Assembly: GCA_017404505.1 (NCBI GenBank)
Contig: JAFRCE010000007.1
Coordinates: 120,390-184,389, forward strand
Reading direction: 5' to 3'
DNA: 64,000 nucleotides
Source: Solobacterium sp.
GTDB taxonomy: Bacteria > Bacillota_I > Bacilli_A > Erysipelotrichales > Erysipelotrichaceae
In this document: in pieces, positions 1-7,710 of the stretch
How positions within the stretch are numbered: the first letter of the stretch is position 1
How the letters are laid out: each line of letters starts with the position of its first letter
The notes under the pieces: generated by a model
The model's database searches: none
What the model saw: the letters and a program-made list of their open reading frames with translations, nothing else
Told to the model about the DNA's origin: nothing
Program-made: the position numbers and the translations under genes

Positions 1-258
1 CTTCGGCCAGGGGAAGACAGCCAGCAGGAAGGCGACGACTGCCGTCCAGAGTGCATAGGGCACAAACTGGTTTTCCTTATATCCCACTTCCTTCGGATAG
101 TTTGTCGATCTTGCGGCCTTTTCTTCTTTTTCTTTCTGTTTCTTTTCTTCGTATACCTGGGAGTAAGCTTTCTGCTTCACTTCCATGACATCGGTGCCGC
201 AGTGCGGGCATCTGGTCAGATGCCGGTCCAGTTTCTTTCCGCATTTTCTGCAATACAT
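1..258 (-). CDS. Zinc-ribbon membrane protein, 3' end cut by window edge
   Basis: The first 86 codons are visible and the reading frame is still open at the left window edge. The N-terminus has a short zinc ribbon (CRKC near residue 3, CPHC near residue 18), followed by a charged linker rich in Lys and Glu and the start of a hydrophobic segment at about residues 65-83. The start was chosen at 258 because GGAGGAG lies 5 nt upstream; the ATG at 263 is out of frame. It follows another zinc-ribbon membrane gene with a 12-nt gap, so the two are probably one operon. The function is unknown; single zinc-ribbon plus transmembrane proteins of this kind are common in Firmicutes. Confidence 0.7.
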   Translation of the reverse strand, partial: MYCRKCGKKLDRHLTRCPHCGTDVMEVKQKAYSQVYEEKKQKEKEEKAARSTNYPKEVGYKENQFVPYALWTAVVAFLLAVFPWPK

Positions 259-270
259 TTCATCTCCTCC

Positions 271-702
271 TTATTTCAGAATGATCTGCTGCAGATTCAG
301 CAGAATGACAACGATACTGACCGTGATCGCGGCGATGGCATACAGGGTATTCTGCGACGGCTCGTACCCTTTCTTCTTGTCGCTGTAGTCAACGTACAGG
401 GACAGAGCCGCAAGCAGAATCGAAAGAATATAGAGGATCATACTGATGATATAAACAATTTTGATATTCCAGCCAAAGGCATTGAATGCCGTACCAAGCA
501 CGAAGTCAAAGACGATAATTGTCAATATCATCAATAAGATCGCGTATTTACCCAGATGATTGGGGCGGGGATTTTCTTTTAAACTCAGACCGACCGCATC
601 CGGAGATTCTTCAATATTCGGATCGGTAATCGATTTGCCGCAGTACTGACAGAAGTCAGAATCATCCGGCAAAGCTTTTTTACATCTGGGACATACGATC
701 AT
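271..702 (-). CDS. Zinc-ribbon integral membrane protein
   Basis: A 143-residue protein with an N-terminal zinc ribbon (CPRC at residues 4-7, CQYCG at 18-22). A linker leads to three or four hydrophobic segments (about residues 52-72, 80-102 and 119-141). AAAGGAAAT precedes the ATG. It lies just upstream of the second zinc-ribbon gene and downstream of the PTS permease, from which a hairpin separates it. Nothing in the sequence points to a substrate or enzyme; the zinc ribbon suggests binding of a partner or metal at the cytoplasmic face. The function is not recognised. Confidence 0.75.
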   Translation of the reverse strand: MIVCPRCKKALPDDSDFCQYCGKSITDPNIEESPDAVGLSLKENPRPNHLGKYAILLMILTIIVFDFVLGTAFNAFGWNIKIVYIISMILYILSILLAALSLYVDYSDKKKGYEPSQNTLYAIAAITVSIVVILLNLQQIILK

Positions 703-727
703 ACTTATTTCCTTTCTTTTTTAGAGA

Positions 728-759
728 TAGAAGAGGGACCGTTGCCAGCCCCTCTCCCT
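728..759 (-). terminator. Hairpin downstream of PTS EIIC gene
   Basis: On the minus strand GAGGGG and CCCTC arms enclose a loop of about 12 nt between the EIIC stop and the zinc-ribbon gene. The U tract is weak, so termination may be partial. Confidence 0.4.
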
Positions 760-793
760 AAAATTCTGAATGAAAGTTCTAATGGGATTTTGA

Positions 794-2134
794 TTATTCA
801 GCTGCTTCCGCTTCAGCCATCTTTCTCTGTTCGTCCTTAACAAATGCATTCCAGAACGGCCAGAAGATTGCCAGGCCAAGCGCACACATGATGAACGGCC
901 AGATGAAGCCGCCGATGGAGAAACCGGAACCCAGCATGCCAAGCAGCGGAGACGGTGTTGCCCACGGCAGAGCGATATACATCTTGCCAACGAATCCGAC
1001 AGCGGTTGCCAGATATGTCAGGAAAGCTGCCAGTGTGTGAGACACGATGAACGGGATGATCAGGAACGGGTTCAGCATGATCGGCAGACCGAACATGATC
1101 GGTTCGATGATGCAGAAGATCGCCGGCGGCAGAGAGATGGCTGCCAGAGGCTTGAACTGCGGAACCTTCTTGGAGTCTTTCCACATGAGGATCAGCAACG
1201 GCCAGCAGGAGCTTACCCACTGAGACAGACGGCACAGATTGCTTGTCCATACATGCGGCAGATCCCTGACAGCTGTGCCAGCCAGAGCTGCTTCCTGGTT
1301 TTCCAGTGTGAAGGTTGTCAGGAAGGAAGAGGTAACAGCACCGGTGATGTTGTCGCCGTGCAGACCGGCAGACCACAGCAGTGAGGACAGGAACTGCTGG
1401 AATGTGAACATGAATACGTTGTCAGCTGCACCAAGAACCGGCAGAAGAATCGTTGTGATCCATTCAGCGATGTTGAAGTTCAGCAGAGTACGGATTCCCC
1501 AGCATACGAGTGCTACGAAGAAATACGGAATGATAGCAGAGAAACTGTCAGCGATCGCCGGCGGAACGGAATCCGGCAGCGTGATCTTGATATTTCTCTT
1601 ATAGCAGAAGTCGATAATATTGATGGAAATCGCGGTAGCGACCATGGCGGTGATGATACCGCCGGCTCCCCAGTAAGCAGTGGAGAGACCGGAGCCTGCA
1701 CCTGCTTCTTCCAGAGTGGTAGCTGCTGTGTTGAGCATTGTTCCCATGGAATTGTAGTTCAGGAGGAAGAATGCGAACAGCGCACCGACAGCACCTGTTG
1801 TTTTGGAGAAGCCCTTGATTCCGGCATATTCAGCACCCATAGCTACGACAATGTAGATACCCATGATACCCATGGAGAGGGACTGGATCAGAACGATCTT
1901 CGGTGCCAGCGGCTTCATGAACGGAATCAGCGCATTTGCGGTCAGACCGCCGTCCGAGCAGAGCAGATAGACGATCAGTGCGATGGAACCGATCATGGTG
2001 ACACCGATCGAGCCAGCCATACCTGCTACGACGGCACGTACGAACGGAATGTTGCCAAAGGTTGTCAGAGGTCCGGCAATCTTGTCGACGAATTCCATCA
2101 GGCTGTCCATAAAGGATTTCTTTTCAGTAGACAT
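794..2134 (-). CDS. PTS sugar transporter subunit IIC, cellobiose/lactose type
   Basis: A polytopic 446-residue permease of the phosphotransferase system. The family fit rests on its length, its roughly ten hydrophobic segments, and an N-terminus (MSTEKKSFMDSLMEF) followed by KIAGPLTTFGNIPFVRA, as in CelB/LacE-type EIIC. It would move a beta-glucoside, chitobiose or similar sugar with phosphorylation by an EIIB. No EIIA or EIIB gene is in the window, so the permease must borrow them from elsewhere. The start at 2134 was preferred over a TTG at 2158 because AAAGGGG lies 6 nt before it. A divergent PRD-type regulator lies 660 bp away and may control it; the actual sugar is unknown. Confidence 0.85.
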   Translation of the reverse strand: MSTEKKSFMDSLMEFVDKIAGPLTTFGNIPFVRAVVAGMAGSIGVTMIGSIALIVYLLCSDGGLTANALIPFMKPLAPKIVLIQSLSMGIMGIYIVVAMGAEYAGIKGFSKTTGAVGALFAFFLLNYNSMGTMLNTAATTLEEAGAGSGLSTAYWGAGGIITAMVATAISINIIDFCYKRNIKITLPDSVPPAIADSFSAIIPYFFVALVCWGIRTLLNFNIAEWITTILLPVLGAADNVFMFTFQQFLSSLLWSAGLHGDNITGAVTSSFLTTFTLENQEAALAGTAVRDLPHVWTSNLCRLSQWVSSCWPLLILMWKDSKKVPQFKPLAAISLPPAIFCIIEPIMFGLPIMLNPFLIIPFIVSHTLAAFLTYLATAVGFVGKMYIALPWATPSPLLGMLGSGFSIGGFIWPFIMCALGLAIFWPFWNAFVKDEQRKMAEAEAAE

Positions 2135-2370
2135 ATTTTCCCCTTTCTTGTTAGTCAATAACCAATACGTCTTCTAACGCTTTTATTGTAGTCAGCATTA
2201 TTGACCGCTTCTCTCAACGTTCTGTCATAACTAATGACGGCTGGTTTTTGACAGTTTTCACATAATCCTGCCGCCGCTGTGTATGCATGGAAAACATTCC
2301 GGTGAAAATAAATATTATAAGGAAGCACAGATCAAAAATGCCGTATAGTATAGATGAAAAGAGTTTCATC
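2135..2370. promoter_or_regulatory. Divergent intergenic region between PTS EIIC and leader-peptide gene
   Basis: About 235 bp without a convincing gene. It holds a short inverted repeat GTCAT-N5-ATGAC near 2224-2238 that could be an operator. A TTGACA at 2248-2253 has no matching -10 at normal spacing. A TATTAT-like element lies near 2310. The promoter assignments are weak. Confidence 0.3.
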
Positions 2371-2628
2371 ATGGAAAAGAAATTAAACTTTAGCGAAGTC
2401 AAGAAAGCGGCAGAAAAAGAAGTAGGTCTTTTTAGTGCCGATGATCTGAAAGCAGTCAGCGGCGGCAGAGATTTTTCGTCTGAGAAGATCATGATTGCCA
2501 GAACCATTGTTGAGGCATACAGAAAAATGGGCTACACCCGCAACGACTTCATCAAGGAACTCGACGGCAACCAGCTCGATTTTGATTACCGGGTTCTGTA
2601 TATCGACATCTGGGATTATAAGCTTTAA
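2371..2628 (+). CDS. Small double-glycine leader peptide (putative RiPP/bacteriocin precursor)
   Basis: An 85-residue product. Residues 1-32 look like a secretion or RiPP leader: a charged helix, then FSADDLKAVSGG, which matches the LSxxELxxVxGG double-glycine cleavage motif of Nif11-type and class II bacteriocin leaders. The 53-residue remainder begins RDF, has no Cys, and is rich in aromatic and charged residues (ends WDYKL), so a lanthipeptide core is unlikely. In-frame ATGs at 2338 and 2287 would lengthen it; 2371 was chosen for similarity to known leaders, and no start has a strong ribosome site. No maturase or peptidase-ABC transporter is nearby. A broken relative with the same SGG-RD-(F/Y) junction lies at 38.3-38.7 kb. 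The role is inferred. Confidence 0.6.
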   Translation: MEKKLNFSEVKKAAEKEVGLFSADDLKAVSGGRDFSSEKIMIARTIVEAYRKMGYTRNDFIKELDGNQLDFDYRVLYIDIWDYKL

Positions 2629-2675
2629 TACCAGGCATCAACGTACACAGAAACAGAAGCCAGAATTGACAGATG

Positions 2676-2725
2676 AAAATCATGGGATTTCCAGAAGCAT
2701 CTTCGGAAAGCCCGTGATTTTTATT
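2676..2725 (+). terminator. Rho-independent terminator after leader-peptide gene
   Basis: The arms AAATCATGGGATTTCC and GGAAAGCCCGTGATTT pair with few mismatches and are followed by TTATTT. This suggests the small gene is a monocistronic unit. Confidence 0.6.
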
Positions 2726-2777
2726 TCGATCCTGCCATATCATGACGTTATACATTTTTATGTTTTTATCAGGTGTA

Positions 2778-2786
2778 TGGTAAAAT
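2778..2786 (+). promoter_or_regulatory. Extended -10 box directly before PRD regulator start (leaderless)
   Basis: TGGTAAAAT is an extended -10 box. Six bases separate it from the ATG at 2793, so the predicted transcript would begin at or next to the start codon. No Shine-Dalgarno fits this ATG. Confidence 0.5.
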
Positions 2787-2792
2787 GAATGC

Positions 2793-4706
2793 ATGTCAAA
2801 TAACATTATTATCAGTCATCTTGACGCTGAGATCATCGATTATCTGACAACCTGCCACGATTACTGTGACTCCTATGATATTGCCCGTGTCGTCGGTATC
2901 AACCGCCGCCAGGTCAGAAGCGAAATCGCCAATGTCAAGGAAATCCTGAGTGTTCTCGGTTATACCCTGGATTCCCGCCGCTCCAAAGGCTACCGGATCC
3001 TGGAAAGAGACCGGATCACGGCCCTGCAGGACTACATCCGCAATTCCTCGCATGGCGGCCAGTCCTTCTACACACCTTCCGGACGGCGTGATTTCATGAT
3101 GGAAACACTCGTCATGAATGACGACCGCTATATCCGCCTTGACGATCTGGCTGATTCCCTGTTTGTCAGCCGTTCCACCATCAACAATGACCTGCAGTTT
3201 CTGACCCGTATCATTGAAATGCGCGGCTGCACCGTCGAAACAAAGTCACGTCAGGGTATCCGCCTGATTGGCAATGAAAAATACAAGCGGATCCTGTTGT
3301 GTGACTGCCTGTATAACATCAACACCCAGAACAACATGCATTCCAGCTTTCTGGAACTGTTCATGAATCCCCAGAGTGTTCTGGAAAACTCGATTCTTCA
3401 GACACTGATCAGCCAGAATATCGTCATGTCCGATCTAGCTATGTGTGATTTCCTTCTGTATCTGACGGTTGTCTGTCTGCGTGTCAGAGCCGGAAAAATG
3501 CTGGAAGAATCACCGGATGTCAGTATGCTGAAGGGACGAAAAGAATTTGATACCGCCGCTCTGATTGCCGTGCGCATTTCCCAGTATCTTGATATTCTGC
3601 TGAACGAGCATGAAGTCAATCAGATTGCCATTAAAATCATTACCAACCAGTCTTCAACGATGCTTGCCGAACGCTATTACCCTGAACTGACAGAGCGGAT
3701 CACCCAGGAATGCACAGCGCAGATCTTTGCCATGACCGGTATCCGCCTGGAAGAACATCCGTATGCCGAACAGTTCGCCAATTATATCGATACTGCCCTG
3801 ACGATCCTGTCTCTGGGTGAAAAGGTACGCAATCCTTTTTATCAGACGATCCGGGAAAGCTATCCGCTTGGCTATGATCTGGCGCTGATCGTCAAAAGTG
3901 TCTTTCTGGACCAGTGCGGCTATGTTCTTTCATCCAGCTTTATGGCATACTTCACTGTCTTCTTCAACACCTGGATCCAGGATAAACGCTACCGTCCGCG
4001 CCGGACGCTTCTGCTGTCCTCGCTCGGTGTCGGTGCCGCCAATTCCATCAACACCGAACTGATGCTGCATTTCAGTTCCGAACTGGAAGTAAAGCGGGTG
4101 GCCAGTTACTATGAACTGCCTTCGATCGATCTGAACGATTATGATCTTGTTCTGTCCACCATGCCGATCCTGCGCCATCTCGGTATCCCTTCGGTCGAGA
4201 TCTCCCAGTTTATGAACAACGACGATCTGCGTAAGATTGAAACCACCGTGACTTCCGACTACTCCGTCTTCCAGCCGGAACTTGCCTGCTGTCCGTCACT
4301 GTTCATTTCCGGTGTGGCATATAAAAACCTGGAAGCGATCCGCGATATTATATCTGATAAAATCACGAATCTCTTCCCGAATCTGAAAAAGAGTTATGTG
4401 GATACCATTCTGACCTCCGATCAGAACTACCTGACCGATCTGCAGAACGGGTTCCTGTTCTGCCGTCTGGAAAAGCCATTGAACAATCTCAGTTTCGCGG
4501 TCGTCCTGCTTTTGAAGGAACCGATTCCGAATGGAGAGTTCATGATCCGGGCGTTGGTTCTGGTGTCTTCCGCTGACCGGCGGTTCTACCGGGCGCTGCG
4601 GGAAGCTTCACGGGCGATTCCCGAACAGGAACTGATGGAAATCACCGATAAAAAGAACCCTGACTATGCAGAGTTCATCAAACTGTATCATGAGGAATGG
4701 GACTGA
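2793..4706 (+). CDS. PRD-type (BglG/LicR/MtlR-like) transcriptional regulator
   Basis: A 637-residue multidomain regulator. An N-terminal HTH (about 5-65) and a second Mga/HTH-like domain (about 90-165, with LADSLFVSRSTINNDL) lead into two PRD-like helical repeats (about 180-400). An EIIB-like segment (about 405-480) and a C-terminal EIIA-like domain (about 500-625) follow. Proteins of this build sense PTS flux by phosphorylation of His/Cys residues and activate sugar operons. Here the expected sites look lost: the EIIB-like loop reads LLSSLGVG without Cys, the EIIA-like domain lacks the usual active His, and the second PRD has NYIDTAL where a His normally sits. The divergent EIIC gene is the natural target. 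A hairpin overlapping the stop ends the unit. Confidence 0.85.
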   Translation: MSNNIIISHLDAEIIDYLTTCHDYCDSYDIARVVGINRRQVRSEIANVKEILSVLGYTLDSRRSKGYRILERDRITALQDYIRNSSHGGQSFYTPSGRRDFMMETLVMNDDRYIRLDDLADSLFVSRSTINNDLQFLTRIIEMRGCTVETKSRQGIRLIGNEKYKRILLCDCLYNINTQNNMHSSFLELFMNPQSVLENSILQTLISQNIVMSDLAMCDFLLYLTVVCLRVRAGKMLEESPDVSMLKGRKEFDTAALIAVRISQYLDILLNEHEVNQIAIKIITNQSSTMLAERYYPELTERITQECTAQIFAMTGIRLEEHPYAEQFANYIDTALTILSLGEKVRNPFYQTIRESYPLGYDLALIVKSVFLDQCGYVLSSSFMAYFTVFFNTWIQDKRYRPRRTLLLSSLGVGAANSINTELMLHFSSELEVKRVASYYELPSIDLNDYDLVLSTMPILRHLGIPSVEISQFMNNDDLRKIETTVTSDYSVFQPELACCPSLFISGVAYKNLEAIRDIISDKITNLFPNLKKSYVDTILTSDQNYLTDLQNGFLFCRLEKPLNNLSFAVVLLLKEPIPNGEFMIRALVLVSSADRRFYRALREASRAIPEQELMEITDKKNPDYAEFIKLYHEEWD

Positions 4707-4719
4707 CCATTCCTTTTTC
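4693..4719 (+). terminator. Terminator overlapping the PRD regulator stop codon
   Basis: AGGAATGG and CCATTCCT arms surround the TGA stop and are followed by TTTTTCTT. The next gene on the minus strand ends at the same point. Confidence 0.7.
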
Positions 4720-5532
4720 TTATATCAGACCAAGCTGCTGCAAAGCTCTGGCGATACCGTCGTCATTGACATCCGGCGCAACCAGATCGGCATCCTTTTT
4801 CAGATTAGGTGATCCATTGGCCATGGCAATGCCCATGCCGCACGCCTTCAGCAAAGCATGATCATTCATCGAATCACCGAAGGCATAGCTGTCTTTCACA
4901 TCGATCCCCAGATGGGAAAGAACGAAACGGGCGGCTGTGCCTTTTGAGACTTCCTTCATACTGATTTCGCCATAAACGCCGTCCTCCGGTGTCGTGCCGT
5001 ATTCGGTGGGAATGAATTTCAGTGCCGGATCGAGACGCTCCAGGAACTCATCCACTTTGTCGTTCGGTACATGTGCATCGATCTTGAGGATCGCTTCCCC
5101 CTGATAGGTATCTTCTTCCTGCAGGGCATAGATGCGGCGCATTTCCGCTCCGGACAGCCCGATCTTTTTCCCGAACTCTTCAAACATCCGGATCTGTGAC
5201 GGATTGGCAAAACCGATTTCTTCGTGATAAAGAATATAGCTGCTGTCTGTTTCTTTCAGCAGATCATAGACAGAATTCAGAACCTCCACCGGCATTTCAT
5301 ACCTGGCGAGATTTTCGTGATCAAAATAAATTCCGCCGCCGCTGCAGTAAATGACGCCGTCCATTTCCGGACAGTCGAAACTCATGGCGCTGGGCAGATT
5401 CCGGCCGCTGCAGAGAAAACAGTAATGCCCGTTACCCCGCAGTGTCTCGACTGCCTGCCAGGCACTTTCCGGAACGGCATTGACTGCGTTGACAAGCGTT
5501 CCGTCAATATCAAAGAAGAAACATTTCGGCAT
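4720..5532 (-). CDS. Cof-type HAD-IIB family phosphatase
   Basis: A 270-residue cytosolic hydrolase. Motif I (FFFDIDGTLV, residues 5-14) supplies the nucleophilic and acid/base Asp. CSGRN near residue 42 is motif II, a Lys precedes the C-terminal region, and GDSMNDHALLKA (about 218-229) is motif IV. The large central insertion is the C2B cap typical of Cof/YidA sugar-phosphate phosphatases. GGAGGTGAATC precedes the ATG, and a possible TATAAT promoter lies just upstream. The substrate cannot be told from sequence. It stands alone between two hairpins, next to an epimerase/sensor pair, so a sugar phosphate is plausible. Confidence 0.88.
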   Translation of the reverse strand: MPKCFFFDIDGTLVNAVNAVPESAWQAVETLRGNGHYCFLCSGRNLPSAMSFDCPEMDGVIYCSGGGIYFDHENLARYEMPVEVLNSVYDLLKETDSSYILYHEEIGFANPSQIRMFEEFGKKIGLSGAEMRRIYALQEEDTYQGEAILKIDAHVPNDKVDEFLERLDPALKFIPTEYGTTPEDGVYGEISMKEVSKGTAARFVLSHLGIDVKDSYAFGDSMNDHALLKACGMGIAMANGSPNLKKDADLVAPDVNDDGIARALQQLGLI

Positions 5533-5570
5533 GATTCACCTCCGTCATATGTCTGGATTATATATGAAAA

Positions 5571-5595
5571 CAAAAGAAAAGTGTCCGAAGACACT
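5571..5595 (-). terminator. Terminator with UUCG tetraloop after LacI-like gene
   Basis: On the minus strand AGTGTC-TTCG-GACACT is followed by TTTCTTTTG, a compact intrinsic terminator for the epimerase/sensor operon. Confidence 0.75.
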
Positions 5596-5603
5596 GTTCT
5601 CTG

Positions 5604-6422
5604 TTATCTTGTGCTGTCGCGCCGGATCAAGGAAACCGGAACGATGGTCGTTTCCTCTGCTTCTTCCCCGCCGATCAGTTTCAGCAGGATCTCGCATGCC
5701 TTGCCCGAGAGTTCTTCCGGATTGCGGTCGATGGCTGTGATCGAAGGTGAGACCATCGTGGAATACGGGCTGTTGTCAAAGGCAATCAGCCTGACATCTT
5801 CCGGCGCATAAAGACCGATCTTGCCAAGCGCGCGGGTAACACCAAAGGCCGCTCGGTCGCTGGACGTGATGATCGCATCCACCTTCTTGCCTTCTTTCAT
5901 GATCTTCATGACCAGTTCCTGGGTCTCCTGTTCGGAAGATCCTTTGCCGGTACGATTGAGGACATAGAGCGGATCGAATTCCAGTCCTGCTTCCGCCAGA
6001 GCGCTGCGATAACCGACGACACGCGGGTTGTCCTGCCGTTCGGCGATATAGCCCGGCATCAGCAGTATGTTCCGGCAGCCTTTTTCAATCAGGTACAAAG
6101 TGGCTTCCTTCATCGCTGCCGCGTCGTCGTTGGCGACCCAGACGATCTTTCTGTCCGAAGCCGGTTTCCGGTCGACAAACACGACCGGATAGTCTGATGC
6201 GAGAATGTCTTCCGGCACTTCACTCAGGCCGCTGACGTCAATGATGCCCTCGGCGATTTCCGTGAATGTCTTCAGGTATTCCTTTTCCCTTTCCGGATTA
6301 TTGCCGGAGTCAGCGATCAGAACCTGATATCCTTTCGCCGCCATGTTTTTCTCCACCGCATGAGCGAGACTGGAGAAGAAAGAATTGTCCGTTGTCGGTA
6401 TGATCATGCCAATTGTCTTCAT
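5604..6422 (-). CDS. LacI/RbsB-type sugar-sensing domain protein lacking the HTH
   Basis: A 272-residue protein that starts directly at the beta-strand MKTIGMIIPTTDNSFF, which in LacI-family repressors follows a DNA-binding headpiece of about 55 residues. The periplasmic-binding-protein-like fold is complete: SSDRAAFGVTRAL at about 190, AFDNSPYSTMVSPSITAID at about 220, and the typical terminal IRRDSTR. There is no signal peptide or lipobox, so it is not a transporter binding protein. The start is fixed by GAGGTG 6 nt upstream, inside the end of the epimerase gene; a GTG at 6431 adds only three residues. It may be a DNA-binding-deficient sensor or a fragment. Translation is coupled to the epimerase, so a pentose or ketose phosphate ligand is plausible. 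Confidence 0.75.
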   Translation of the reverse strand: MKTIGMIIPTTDNSFFSSLAHAVEKNMAAKGYQVLIADSGNNPEREKEYLKTFTEIAEGIIDVSGLSEVPEDILASDYPVVFVDRKPASDRKIVWVANDDAAAMKEATLYLIEKGCRNILLMPGYIAERQDNPRVVGYRSALAEAGLEFDPLYVLNRTGKGSSEQETQELVMKIMKEGKKVDAIITSSDRAAFGVTRALGKIGLYAPEDVRLIAFDNSPYSTMVSPSITAIDRNPEELSGKACEILLKLIGGEEAEETTIVPVSLIRRDSTR

Positions 6423-6423
6423 T

Positions 6424-7077
6424 TCATTCACCTCTGAGTCCTTCGATCAGTTCCTGATACGGTCTTCCCTTGCCGAACAGGGCGCTGGAGCCGAGGATGA
6501 ATCCGTCGGCACCGAGATTGGAAAGGTCTTCAATAACGTCCGGACTGCAGTGTCCGTCGATCATGACCTTGAAGCCGTATTCTTCCTTCAGTTTTACCAG
6601 CTGCTCAACCTTTTTCCTTGTGAAGTCAATGAATCCCTGGCCGGCAAAGCCCGGGTTGACAGTCATGACAAGAACATAGTCACACAGGTTCAGGATCTCG
6701 GAAATCGATGCCACACTGGTATCCGGATTGACCGCGATGCCCGCATAGGCACCCATTTCCTTGATGTGGGCAAGCGTTTTGACAACATAGCGTTCGCTTT
6801 CCGGATGGATATAAATAATATTGGCACCGGCCTTAATAAACCAGTCGACCTTGGATGCCGGATTCTCGATCATCAGATGGCAGTCAACCAGTTTGTCCGT
6901 GTATCTTCTGATCGTTTCCACGTCCATGACACCCATTGTAAAGTTCGGAACGAATGTACCGTCCATGATATCGCAGTGGAAGATGTCGACACCGGCATCG
7001 TCCAGGGCTCTGACTTCATCCGCCAGATGGCCGTAATTGGCGCACATCATGCTGGGGCATAAGAGTCTTTCTGTCAT
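6424..7077 (-). CDS. Ribulose-phosphate 3-epimerase family (possibly allulose-6-P type)
   Basis: A 217-residue TIM barrel. It shows HCDIMDGTFVPNFTMG (metal ligands His and Asp, residues about 34-50), DCHLMIENP (about 66), VLVMTVNPGFAGQGF (about 136) and a final phosphate loop LGSSALFGKG. Where housekeeping Rpe reads VDGGI, this protein reads MIDGHCSPD, closer to the DGSCN seen in AlsE, so the substrate may be D-allulose 6-phosphate rather than ribulose 5-phosphate. GAGGTGAATT precedes the ATG. The stop codon is 1 nt from the start of the LacI-like sensor, indicating one mRNA and translational coupling. Confidence 0.85.
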   Translation of the reverse strand: MTERLLCPSMMCANYGHLADEVRALDDAGVDIFHCDIMDGTFVPNFTMGVMDVETIRRYTDKLVDCHLMIENPASKVDWFIKAGANIIYIHPESERYVVKTLAHIKEMGAYAGIAVNPDTSVASISEILNLCDYVLVMTVNPGFAGQGFIDFTRKKVEQLVKLKEEYGFKVMIDGHCSPDVIEDLSNLGADGFILGSSALFGKGRPYQELIEGLRGE

Positions 7078-7227
7078 AATTCACCTCGTTTTTTTCCACA
7101 TCCATCATACTGAACCGTTCTGTTTCTTCTGTTTAATAAAGTGGCAATAATAATGCCTCCTGTCTTTCATATACACGCACCGATACAGATACAATAAAAT
7201 CAGAAAATAACAGGAGGACTTTTTATC

Positions 7228-7710
7228 ATGGAATTTACATCTGTCATGCATATCGCCTTTTACACCGACAACTGGGATGAAATGATTGACTTTTACACCA
7301 ATACCCTTGGCCTGAAACTGAAAACATATGTTAAGTTTAAAGAGTATCTGAGCCGTCCGGACCGTAAGGAAATGTACGAAATTGCCCTGAAGGATCCGGA
7401 GCGGCCGTTTAATGCGTATATTGAAATCGCACCGGGTCAGTTCATCGAGCTTTTCCCGGCCCGTCCGGAACAGAAACCGCATACAGACTGGAACGAATAC
7501 AAGGGTTATTCGCACTTTGCCTTGCTGGTCGACGACATCTTCAAAGCCTATGATGAAGTTGTCGCCAAAGGCATCGAGCCGCGCAACAAGCCTTCCAAGG
7601 GGCCAAGCGGAACCTGGCAGTTCTGGATTCATGATCCGGATATGAACTGGTTCGAAATCATGCAATATACGGAAGACTCTTATCAGGTGAAAGGACACAT
7701 CTCAGAATGA
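7228..7710 (+). CDS. VOC (glyoxalase/dioxygenase fold) family protein
   Basis: A 160-residue protein with two beta-alpha-beta-beta-beta modules. The first begins MHIAFYTDNWDEMIDFYTNTLGLKL with a His ligand, and the second contains YSHFALLVDDI and WIHDPDMNWFEIMQY with His and Glu ligands. This metal-site layout is that of glyoxalase/bleomycin-resistance proteins. CAGGAGG precedes the ATG, and TACAATAAAAT upstream is a likely -10. The gene overlaps the following oxidoreductase by 4 nt (ATGA), so both act together, perhaps on a keto-sugar or inositol-like compound. The substrate is not determinable. Confidence 0.85.
   Translation: MEFTSVMHIAFYTDNWDEMIDFYTNTLGLKLKTYVKFKEYLSRPDRKEMYEIALKDPERPFNAYIEIAPGQFIELFPARPEQKPHTDWNEYKGYSHFALLVDDIFKAYDEVVAKGIEPRNKPSKGPSGTWQFWIHDPDMNWFEIMQYTEDSYQVKGHISE

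Noticed and set aside
2287..2370. Longer start for the leader-peptide gene
   Set aside because: The ATG at 2287 has no ribosome site and would add 28 residues unlike any leader; 2371 gives a typical leader length.
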